Shown: piece by piece, positions 34,625 to 44,240 of the stretch
Layout of the letters: every line of letters starts with the position of its first letter
How positions within the stretch are numbered: position 1 is the first letter of the stretch
From: Saccharina japonica
Taxonomy: Eukaryota; Sar; Phaeophyceae; Laminariales; Laminariaceae
Reading direction: 5' to 3'
Length of the DNA: 64,000 bases
NCBI GenBank assembly: GCA_008828725.1
Contig: MEHQ01001868.1
Coordinates: 2,196-66,195, forward strand
Notes under the pieces: model-generated
Seen by the model: only the letters and a program-made list of their open reading frames with translations
Databases searched by the model: none
Told to the model about the DNA's origin: nothing
Position numbers and translations under genes: made by a program

Positions 34625-35755
34625 CGCAGCACGAAGATACCCTTACGGTAATACCGCAGCAGTCGCGCTGGTTGTTAACGACAAGTTCCGTGATCGGCTC
34701 ACTATCATGGGGCGAAGCAGTCGCCTCCATGCTGGTGCCGGTATCGATACCGGTGTGGTACCCATTATCACTTCGGAGTTATATGCTGTATTCAGGCTTA
34801 TCGCCGAAGGGGATGTGGTATTCAACGCATCCCCGGTGACGAACTGACAACCGTAAAACCAAACATACAACCCTGGGTGCGCTGTTGTAGGGTGTGTGGT
34901 CATCCGTGTTGAACGGTATGTACGCACATTTCAGACGTGTGGCGGAAATAATATCTTCTATTAAATGTCAACTCTGAGTTTTAGAATTGCGACAGCACGT
35001 TTGTGATAATGTGTGCCGAGGTCCTGCATTTTGCACCAGTCGTATGTCCAGCTGGACAGCGTTTCATCAGGACGTGTGGCAGACTGCACATACTCGTATA
35101 TACTGTATTGTACTTCACCCGATGAATGCAAAGCCACATAGGGTGATAGGGTGATAAGGTCATACGTCAAGGGACGGCTGACACTTGGAGAGTAACTGAA
35201 AAGGGAACAGTTCTCTATCTGCCACACCGATGAAGGCTCTACAGTACCGTGAAATTGTTTGGGTTAGGGTTTAGTCTAACACTCTCCCTACGATAACGGT
35301 GCACCTACAGTACATAATGCTACATAGAGCAGTACACATGTACACATTGACGCTGGTGCTACAGTAGTACACCCCACGGCAAAAGCAGGGATACATGTTA
35401 CGCGTTACACGTTCGCGTTCGCAAATCCACGAGCTTTTCGCAATATTATTGCCGTTAGCGGAATTTCAAAAAGCTACGAGTAGCCCTTGATTATTAATAG
35501 TAGGCCTATTTTCAAACCGGAAACCCACGTTCTCCCTACACGGGCGCCGAGCGCCGATCTTACGTTTGGGCCGTTTCGTGCGAACGGGCGCCGGTCGCAC
35601 ATCGTTTTAGCCGCAACGTGTACTCGTATAGCGAACGTGTACGTACGTACGTACCCAAATACTAAGCCAAAACCTGACCACGAGAGAAAACGAAGGCGCA
35701 GCACGAGAACCAAGGTCCTATTAACATATATGTATATATAGGCATACTGCTGTTT
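34625..35755. other. Unassigned
   Basis: No gene is recognised. A short telomere-like GGGTTAGGGTTTAG lies at 35260-35275 and a GTACGTACGTAC run at 35640-35652. Confidence 0.45.
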
Positions 35756-35758
35756 GTA

Positions 35759-35937
35759 TACAGTACAGGACACCTAATAAGAAACAGGCTAATAAGAAAG
35801 CCAGGCTGAGATTTAGAGGAAAATACGAGATTTGGGAGTCGTTATATTGAAAATAGTGTAGAAGACCCCCTCTCTCAAATAAGAAATCCAGCCGGGATCA
35901 TATTTCCTGTTTCTTATTACATTTCCCGTACTGCAAT
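35759..35937. mobile_element. CAGTACAGG MITE, copy 1
   Basis: Begins CAGTACAGGACACCTAATAA with GAAACAGG and ends CCTGTTTCTTATTACATTTC with CCGTACTG. Copy 2 is at 41816-41992. The CAGT...ACTG ends and a TA on the left resemble Tc1/pogo-type termini. Non-coding. Confidence 0.85.
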
Positions 35938-36059
35938 ATAACACAAAAAAACAGCTCCTCGGTTTATAAGCACATTAAATAAATTACTATTCAATAAAAG
36001 CATTTATTATATTTCCGGACAGAGTGGTACTATTATCTGATACGAGGAGATACATTCCA

Positions 36060-36840
36060 GTGGTGTAGTATCAAGTATCAAGTCACGGATATCGGTGTAA
36101 CGTGGACCCTCAGAGCGGAACGAGCACTTCGCCAAGCTCTGAACGGTTCGTCGCCAAGTCCTTTTTGTTCATCAGTGGTTTCCAACGCCGACTTCGTACC
36201 GATCACACCACCCTCTCGTACGCGAAGGCTCTCCAGGTGACGCGTTGCGAGAGCATCGAAACGATCATCCATAAACAGCGGGTCTTTAGTGCGGGAGCCG
36301 CTTTGAGTCATTTTCAAGCTACACACAGCAGGTCGCAATGAGGTCAATCAATCGGCGAGCTGTTTGCTGCTCGCGTCTCACCTTGCTCGCGTTTCCCGAC
36401 TTTGTCGGCGATAGATAGCCTCGGCAGGCAGGGTAGGAAGGTACCAGGCCAACTAGTAGGTAGAACCCTGTCTATCTATGCTACTCGTGCCAAAAACTGC
36501 TGCGGGCGCCTGGAGGGGTTTTTGGTTTTTGTTGTGCTCCGGTTTGCCTGCCCATTCCTTTCTTTCATACTATTACTCGTATTAATAGTAGTTAATATAT
36601 ACTATTAATACGGTATTAAGTATATAGTCTTACTCTGTATATGTCGGGGTATATACGTATTGCCTCCTTGTTTGTTTTGTATTGTCTGCCTCATCTTCAG
36701 GGGGGCACGAGACATTCTATTCATTTTTTTTTCCCGATTTATTTTTGTTTCTATAAATGTTTCTCTCTTTCAACACATGTACTGGTATGTTTTATGCTTG
36801 CCTTTTGTTAGTATCTCTATGATAAATAAGATACGTACGT
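36060..36840 (+). pseudogene. LINE C-terminal reverse-transcriptase fragment with 3' tail
   Basis: 36150-36310 reads SGFQRRLRTDHTTLSYAKAL then TRCESIETIIHKQRVF. This is the post-RT segment also present in the 268-codon frame at 44806-45612. 36415-36520 matches the C-terminal coding tail (GGTACCAGGCCAACTAG) and 36520-36780 the T-rich 3' UTR (GCTCCGGTTTGCCTGCCC, CTGCCTCATCTTCAGG). Confidence 0.8.
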
Positions 36841-36844
36841 ATGA

Positions 36845-37500
36845 TATGCCGGTTGGCTTGCTTGGTTGATGGCGAGCCTGTTTTGTTTTTCTCGGATTTT
36901 TCCCATGGTGGTTGTTTCTGGTTCGGTTTTGTTTTCTTCGCTTGACGTACTGCCCATCGCAGCTCCTCCAGGGGGACACGACAGCGGTGCTACGGCGGTA
37001 CAACCCTTTATTTTTGTTTTTTTTCTGTCGTGGTCGCTTTTTGCCCGTGTTTTATTTCCTTCCATATATTCTCAGTTTTTTTTTCATTTGTTCATTTACG
37101 TATATATATATTAATTTTTGTTTTTGATATTTCCTTTTCAATGTCCTTGTCTTTCGTGGTTGACACGAAGATGAGGGGCCGAGTTGGGAAGGAAGGGCAA
37201 CACATACATGCGTTGTAGAGACAGGGCCCAAGGGAACGGGGTGGAGGGGGGGGGCAAAGGTCGTAGGGAAACCGCGGTTTACCGAATCAGGAAAGAGACG
37301 GCAGAGAGGGTGGCAAGGTACCAGACCGACTACGTAGTTGGTAGAAGTTGTCTGTATTACCGGCACAAGAAACGGTCTCGACTGCCTGGAGGGTGCTTTT
37401 GTTGTTTTCCGGTTATCCCTTCCTTTCGTTCTCAATCTTCCTCTGTTCGGGTTATTTTTATTTTATTATTTGTTTCCCTTCATCATTATATATTATATTG
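36845..37500 (+). mobile_element. LINE block X followed by a second tail module
   Basis: 36850-37150 is block X (TTGATGGCGAGCC, GTACTGCCCATCGCAGCTCC, GTCGTGGTCGC). 37165-37500 is a further tail module (AAGGGAACGGGGTGGAGG, AAACCGCGGTTTACCG, GCAAGGTACCAGACCGAC, then 3' UTR). It is interrupted at 37500 by a foldback element and resumes at 38392 (ATCGTCACACCTCCGGGGAT), which elsewhere directly continues this UTR. Confidence 0.7.
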
Positions 37501-38391
37501 TTGCATTAGCCAAAAATAGGTATACCTACGCACTTTGAGCCATTTATACGTACACTGCGTAATGTACAACGGAAACGGCTTCCGGGCCCGGCTGATATTG
37601 GGCCTGCGCTCTACTGCTGTATCTATAAATGGCTCAAAGTTCGCAGGTACATCTATCATCGGCTACTAAATGTGCGTATCACCTATTTTTGGATTCAACT
37701 GTACCTATAAATGGCTCAAACGATCACTTTTTGGCAACTGAAATATCAATATAGGCAGACGGCCACACATTCACCCACGTTTGCTACTACGGATGGAACG
37801 TCGTTCTGGACCACGCCAACGGCTGTGTAACACTCACCCCCTCGTAACCGTATGGTAATACTCTGTACACGTATATATTGAAGTTTCTCCTATATACTGC
37901 ACTACAGTATGTATATTGTACTTTCAGCCTAACGGCATGGAAACACTCGTCATTGTTGTATCTCCGCATCGTATATATGTGTGTGCGTAAGAGATAGGAT
38001 GTGTGTCGTACTGAATACGTATGCATTGGTCGCGATACGAGTTCTCGCTTGTAGGTAATGCGTGATAACTCCGCAGTGTCAGTGGTTGTACAGTTGTACA
38101 GGCACGGTCGGCTGGTTGACAGTCCTGGCATCTGATGTGGCCGTCTGTCTATATTTCAGTTGACAAAAATTGATCGTTCGAGCCATTTATAGGTACAGTT
38201 GAAGCCAAACATAGGTGATGCACATTGAGTAGCCGATAATAGGTGTACCTGCGCACTTTGAGTGATTTGTAGGTACAAGGGAACGCAGGCCCAATATCAG
38301 GCGGGCCCGGAAGTTGTTTCCGGTGTACATTACGCAGTGTACCTATAACTGAAGCAAAATACGTAGGTATACCTATTTTTGGCTAATGCCC
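37501..38391. mobile_element. Long-TIR foldback element FB, copy 1 (inserted in LINE tail)
   Basis: Arms of about 260 bp. The left arm is GCATTAGCCAAAAATAGGTA ... CACTTTGAGCCATTTATA ... TCACTTTTTGGCAACTGAAA. The right arm is its reverse complement, ending TATTTTTGGCTAATGCCC. The central about 350 bp holds TGCACTACAGTATGTATATT. The right end abuts TA; the left flank TA is degraded (TG). The LINE UTR continues on the far side, so the insertion is younger than the LINE copy. Confidence 0.9.
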
Positions 38392-38449
38392 TATATTAAT
38401 CGTCACACCTCCGGGGATTGCACGACACTTTCTTTGTTTCGTGTTTTTC

Positions 38450-38795
38450 TCTTACTCTTTCGCTTTTTATTTTATGGTTTTTTGTTCTTTTGTTTTTTTT
38501 CCGTTCTCTTTCGCGCATCTGGGTTGCTAGCAGGGTAGTAGGTCGTGCCTGTCCTGTCGTATATCAGGTATGGGCATTGGTTGTCTTCGCACATTGTTAT
38601 TTCTTCTTATTTCTATCATTAACTAACTGCGTAACAATATAGTTTCTCAGTTTAATTTATTGTGGCCAAAGAGCTTGTATGTTATATCTCTGGGCGTTGA
38701 TATCTCTCTATTAATAATGGGATAGAATATTCGGCGGGTGGGTGTGGTTTTCACATAAAACCTTTCTTTCTACCCGTCCACACGGACTATTAATG
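38450..38795 (+). repeat. R2, rearranged copy
   Basis: T-rich lead, CATCTGGGTTGCTAGCAGGG and TCGTGCCTGTC as in 1-232. The last 50 bases carry the terminal block inverted (AACCTTTCTTTCTACCCGTC). Confidence 0.65.
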
Positions 38796-38799
38796 TATA

Positions 38800-39673
38800 G
38801 GGAATTATCCAAAAACAGGTATACCTACACACTTTGAGCCATTTATAGGTACACTACGTGATGTACACCGGAAACGGCTTCCTGGCCCGCCTGATATTTG
38901 GCCTGGGCTCCATTGTACCTACAAATGGATCGCTCGAAGTGCGTTCGTGCGTACTCGTAGGTTCACCTATTATCGGCTACTCAATGTACATACCACCTAT
39001 TTTTGGCTTCAAGTGTCCCTATAAATGGCTCGAACGGTCACTTTTTGGCAACTGAAATATAGACAGACGGCCACACCAGATGCCGGTACTGTTAACCAGC
39101 CTACCGTACCTGTCTTCCTCATATATGTTCACCCACGTATGCTATGGAATGTTGTTCCGGACAGCGCCAACGGCTGTGTAACTAAGACCCCCTTAACCGT
39201 ATGGTAATACTCTGTACACGTATATAATAAACCAAAGTTGCTCCTACTATATACTATATACTGCACTACAGTATGTGTATTGTACTTTCAGCATAATGGC
39301 ATGGAAACACTCGTCATTGATGTTTCTCCGCATCGCGATACTACCCATCAAAGGCATGTGGCCCAAACGACTAATGTCACATCTTGTTGACAGGCACGGT
39401 CGGCTGCTTGACAGTCCTGGCATCTGGTGTGGCCGTCTGTTTATATTTCAGTTGCCAAAAAGTGATCGTTCGAGCCATTTCTAGGCACCCTTGCAGCTAA
39501 ACATAGGTGCTACGTGATTTAAATAGCCGAGCATTGGTGAACGTACGCACTTTGAGCCATTTGTAGATATATACAACGGAGCGCAGGTCAGGAAGCCGTT
39601 TCCGGGGTACATCCCGCAGTTTACCTATATATGGCTCGAAGTGCGTAGGTATACCTATTGTTGGCTAATGCCC
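38800..39673. mobile_element. Foldback element FB, copy 2
   Basis: Starts GGGAATTATCCAAAAACAGG and ends TATTGTTGGCTAATGCCC, flanked on both sides by TA. The arms share the FB consensus (CTTTGAGCCATTTATAGGTA, CGGAAACGGCTTCC, TTGGCAACTGAAATATAGAC). No transposase; non-autonomous. Confidence 0.9.
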
Positions 39674-39834
39674 TAATATATATATATATATTGGTTATTC
39701 TCTTTTTTAGATATTACTCAATTTCAGTTCGCGGATGAACTCTGTTCAAGCACTTTGCTCGGAAACTCCCACCTGGATTAAAATGACTCGGGCCAAGCCT
39801 TGCCCTGAACCCTAAAGAAATCCGCGTTAGGCGC

Positions 39835-39990
39835 ATCCGAGTTTTAGGTGTGGGTATGGCTACCGCGTCATGCCCTACTGATGGAAGTGCCACTATTATT
39901 AATAGCCTCAAGTTTCTGTGCTATTTAACCCTAACCCTAACCCTAACCCTAACCCATAGTCGTACAGCACAGCAGCACTGAGGGCGGACG
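39835..39990 (+). repeat. Dispersed repeat interrupted by telomere-like array
   Basis: TAGGTGTGGGTATGGCTACC with GCGTCATGCCC and TGATGGAAG matches 63893-64000. Between CAAGTTTC and GTCGTACAGCAC this copy has about 40 bp containing AACCCTAACCCTAACCCTAA, while the other copy has only 7 bp. Confidence 0.85.
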
Positions 39991-40895
39991 GGTGCTATAT
40001 ACAATGGAGGTGTTAATAGCACTTTTTGGCTGCAAATAAATGATTCCGAATGCCGGGGCAAAATCGTCCGAATGTCGTTATTGTGTCGCGGAATGTTTCA
40101 TTTTATACTTAATACCAGTAACATGAATAGTTTTAGGCTGTGGATTGGTCATCGGGTACATATAATGAATATAATATATCTATATCTATATCTATATACG
40201 AAGATCGTAGCAGTTTGTACTTTCGCCCCAAAGACATTTTATTCGGTGACTTGCTATTTCTATTAGCATGGAGCTCCTCAAGTGGGTGCTGACCCTCAGA
40301 AAAAAACATGGCGCCCCTCTACGGTCGTACCATGCGTCGGGGCCGCTGTTGGGGCGTGGCTACTGGTATTACCGGTAGTAGAGGCAAGGTGGCATGATGA
40401 GGGGATCCGGAGGTCTGGACGGCCGCTCACTCCAGACAGCCGCAATTCGAAGCTGTCAGCTAATGTCCATGTTAACATACGGAGTGTTCTTCCACTGCCG
40501 AGCTTTTTTCAGCCTACTCTGTGACCACGCGGTATATTTGTCGCGATCAGTTAATAGTAAATAATGTGAAAAGTGATAACAAGTTTGGGAGAACAAGTAT
40601 CGGCGAGTTAGTCCGCGTACTTTTGATTCTGCTGGGCACCGTATGTAAACATTACGTTTGTATGTATATATATACGAAAACACAGGTTAAGACAGGCTTG
40701 TTTGAGGGGTACTCTAAGTTCGAGATACAGAGTAGTAGTACCTCACTATTAATAGAAATTGGTTTCGAGCCGCGCACGTAGTTCGTGGTGGTTAAAGCAA
40801 GTAGGTTGTGGCCTAAATCGGGCCTGTGAGTACGTCCTCTGCACGTTGATGTCGCTTGAGGATCCCAAGAGAGTAACCCGACAGCAAAGTATTAT
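39991..40895. other. Unassigned, with one dispersed fragment
   Basis: 40265-40345 (GAGCTCCTCAAGTGGG ... ACATGGCGCCCCTCTACGG) matches 790-860 and 17405-17490, and continues as CGCTGTTGGGGCGTGG, also seen at the extreme end of the window. No gene. Confidence 0.5.
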
Positions 40896-40898
40896 ATA

Positions 40899-41778
40899 GG
40901 GCACTAGCCAAAAACAGGCATACCTACGCACTTTGAGCCATTTATACGTACACTGCGTAATGTACACCGGAAACGGCTTCCAGGCCCGCCTGATATTGGG
41001 TCTGCGCTCCATTGTACCTACAAATAAATGGCTCAAAGTGCGCAGGTACACCTATTATCGGCTACTCAATGTGCGTATCACCTATTTTTGGCTTCACACG
41101 TACCTATAAATGGCTAAACGATCACTTTTTGGCAACTGAAATATAGACAGACGACCACACATTCACCCACGTTTGCTACGTATGGAATGTTGTTCCGCAC
41201 CACGCTGACGGCTGTGTAACTTAGACCCCCTCGTAACCGTATGGTATCGCTCTGTACACGTATACATATACCATAGTTTCTCCTACTATATACTGCGCTA
41301 CAGTATGTATATTGTACTTTCAGCATAATGGCATGGAAACACTCGTCATGGTTGTTTCTCCGCATCGTATATATGTGTGCGTAGGGGATAGGATGTGTGT
41401 CGTACTGAATACGTATGCATTGATCGCGATACGATTTCTCGCTTGTAGGTAATGCGTGATAACTCCGCAGTGTCAGTGGTTGTACTGGTACGGTCGGCTG
41501 GTTGACAGTCCCGGCATCTGATGTGGCCTTCTGTCTATATTTCAGTTGCCAAAAAGTGATCGTTCGAGCCATTTATAGGTACATTTGAAGCCAAAATAGG
41601 TGATACGCACATTGAGTAGCCGATAATAGGTGTACCTGCGCACTTTGAGTGATTTGTAGGTACAATGGAGCGCAGGCCCAATATCAGGCGGGCCCGGAAG
41701 CCGTTTCCGGTGTACATTACGCAGTGTACCTATAAATGGCTTACAGTGCGTAGGTATACCTATGTTTGGCTAATGCTC
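40899..41778. mobile_element. Foldback element FB, copy 3
   Basis: Starts GGGCACTAGCCAAAAACAGG and ends TATGTTTGGCTAATGCTC, flanked by TA on both sides. The long arms and the internal CGTACTGAATACGTATGCAT match copy 1. Confidence 0.9.
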
Positions 41779-41815
41779 TAATATATACATACATACTTGG
41801 TACTAAGTATGACGG

Positions 41816-41992
41816 CAGTACAGGACACCTAATAAGAAACAGGCTAATAAGGAAGCCAGACTGAGCTTGGGAGGGAATGTAAGAACTTCGGTAGTCATCT
41901 TGAAATTAGTGTAGAAAGCAACCTCTCTAAGGTAAGAAATTCAGCCTGGACCAGACTTCCTGTTTCTTATTAGGTGTCCTGTACTGTAGTCC
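41816..41992. mobile_element. CAGTACAGG MITE, copy 2
   Basis: CAGTACAGGACACCTAATAA to TTATTAGGTGTCCTGTACTG, with TA on the right. About 177 bp, the same length as copy 1. It lies close to FB copy 3. Confidence 0.9.
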
Positions 41993-41994
41993 TG

Positions 41995-42449
41995 TCAACA
42001 CCAGGTTGCATCTGATCTGCATAACGTCAGCGTCAGGTGTGGCTTTCGCGGTACGTAAAAAAAAGGAAACACGAAACGATGAAAAATCTAGAATTTGAGC
42101 CGAGAGAACCGCCCCGTCACTTACGCAAGGATCTGGTACTAGCACACGGAATGAGACTACTTCTTACGGTGAGCCTGGACTATAACGCGTTGATATTTCT
42201 TCACAGCGGCCACCCACTATTATTACTGGTGTGCTACTGCTGCTGCTGCTGCTGCTGCTGTAGTTGAACATCCTGTGAGTGGGATCCCTCTCACGTCATA
42301 ACAAGTAAGTCCTGAAACATAAAACATCCATTAGTACGAAGTAGACCCAACAGACCCACGTTTACGCTCGCTCGTATTTCTCAACCTCAACCCTAAGCTG
42401 AAATGTCCAATCGGAACTGTCCACGCCATAATCAAGAAAGGTCGTTTGT
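41995..42449. other. Unassigned; short CTG microsatellite
   Basis: (CTG)n at 42237-42260, otherwise nothing recognised. Confidence 0.5.
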
Positions 42450-42650
42450 AAGGAAACTTTCACAGATAGATGCTCCGAGTATACTCGATACTACTAATTC
42501 TCGGAGTATCGAGTATTTTTCGTACTCCGAGTACAGAGAGTATTGGAGTACTGGTGGCCTAAATACTCGGATACTTGAGTACTTGGAGTATGAGCAGTAC
42601 TCAAGGCCAAAATACTCCGAGTACTGGGAGTATGAGCAGTAATTTTGAGG
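42450..42650. mobile_element. ACTCCGAGTA palindrome-array element, copy 2
   Basis: Opens with AGGAAACTTTCACAGATAGA followed by TGCTCCGAGTATACTCG, the same flank as copy 1 in inverse. It holds about 150 bp of CGGAGTA/TACTCCG repeats and runs directly into a SINE. Confidence 0.75.
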
Positions 42651-42935
42651 CCGAGGGTTCGAGTCTTCGTACGTACGTCGTTTGGAGATTTTTATTCTCA
42701 AAATGACTCCAAAACTGTGGAGCGTGCGTATTATAACGTGGGGTAGACACAATTCGACGGGAGTCGACGAGAGAAGAAAATGCTGAAATCTTCTCGCGAT
42801 TAAAATACAAGGCACGTACCGTAGTGCGGAGGGCGGAGAAGAGCCTACATCAGTAGTGATCCCGGATCTGAGCTACGGCTAAAGAGGGAGACAGTGAACA
42901 GAAGGGTGAAGATAATAAATGGGATGAACACACAC
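42640..42935 (+). mobile_element. SINE, partial head
   Basis: Starts at the B box (GAGGGTTCGAGTC), with the full body to ATAATAAATGGGATGAACAC. The A-rich tail is replaced by CA-rich sequence. Confidence 0.8.
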
Positions 42936-43014
42936 AACTAATCAACAACTAATCAATGCACAACCAATGTACAGCCAGTCCTATAATGCCGGCCAAAACT
43001 GGCTTTCGTGACAG

Positions 43015-43505
43015 TAGACTCTTCTTTATTTTTCCCTTTTTCGCTTTTATTAATTCCTTTTCTTCTCTTTCACGCAGCTGGGTTGCTAGCAGGGTAGGTC
43101 GTGCCTGTCGTATGGCATTGAATATTCTGCTGTGCCTACCGCATTGCAGCGTAGTATCTCCGTGTCGTAGTTTTATGACCACATAACTGGTATCTCTCTA
43201 TCAGTAGGATGAAGAATCGGCACGGACACTGGGTGTGCTGGATGTCGACGGGTAAAAAGAGGTTTAATGTGACGAACGCACACACCCAGTATCCGTGCCG
43301 ATTCTTCATCCTAAAAAAGTACCAGTTCTGTGGTCACAAAACTACGACACAGAGATACTACGCTCAGTGCAGTAATAAGCAGAGCAGACAATGCAATTGC
43401 TATATACGACAGGCAAGACCTACCCTGCTGGCAATCCAGGTGCATGCAAGAGAAAAATGAGAAAAAAAAGAAAAAAAGCGAAAAAGGAAAAATAATAAAA
43501 AAGTA
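43015..43505. repeat. R2 inverted dimer (near-palindrome)
   Basis: A plus-strand R2 copy (43015-43275) faces a minus-strand R2 copy (43276-43505), joined at their 3' ends within ACACACCCAGTATCCG. The arms include the T-rich/A-rich outer ends and differ at many positions, so it is not a recent perfect palindrome. Confidence 0.85.
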
Positions 43506-43507
43506 AA

Positions 43508-43690
43508 GGGATGCCAAAATCAGGTACACCTGGTCACCTTGGTGCCAAAAACAGGTACTACACTAAAACCAAGTATAAATCACACCCTAGGACACCTCTC
43601 ATTGGCCAGCCTTACATCGTACCTGATTTTGGCATGAAATGGTCAGGTACACCTGGATTTGTCTACTTTGCTTAGCTTTCAACTGATTTT
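43508..43690. mobile_element. Small inverted-repeat element related to FB ends
   Basis: GATGCCAAAATCAGGTACAC on the left and GTACCTGATTTTGGCATG at 43619-43636. The terminal word GCCAAAATCAGGTACACC resembles the FB end GCCAAAAATAGGTATACC, suggesting a related family. Confidence 0.6.
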
Positions 43691-43936
43691 GGCGAATTTT
43701 GAGCCAATCAGAGGCCATACGTACACTGTCTCCTACACGCCTGACACGAAGACATCACCACACTACGTACATATGATATAATACGACCCGCCACAACGAC
43801 TACAGAACGTATCATACGCGCGCATACAGCACAATGGACCTGTTGTAATATACCAGGTATTACGTACTGCTGCGTGCTGACACGGTACGGAAAGCGAGCA
43901 GTTCAGGCTCAAATTAACTCGATGTTTTGTTCGTAT

Positions 43937-44240
43937 ACGAAGCCTGTAGGGCCGGATGTCGAGGGTTCGATTCTCCCCATGGAGGTTTTTATTCTCAAAT
44001 GACACGGACTGTCGAGAGCGCATATTATAGCGTGGGCAAGCAAAATTCGACGAAAGTTGACGAGGGAAGAAAGTGCTGAAATCTTCTCGCGTTAAAAACC
44101 AAGGTAAGAACCGTAGTGGGGGAGGAGGGAGAGGAGCCTACTTTGTGACCGCGGATCTGAGTTACGACTACGAGTAGGGAGGGAGAAATACGGAAGTGCG
44201 AAGAAAATGAATGGGATGAACAAAAAAAAAAAAAAAAAAC
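43937..44240 (+). mobile_element. tRNA-derived SINE, head type A (5'-trimmed)
   Basis: CGAAGCCTGTAGGGCCGGAT, the B box GAGGGTTCGATTCTCC, full body, and a poly-A run of about 17 at 44222-44239. Confidence 0.85.
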
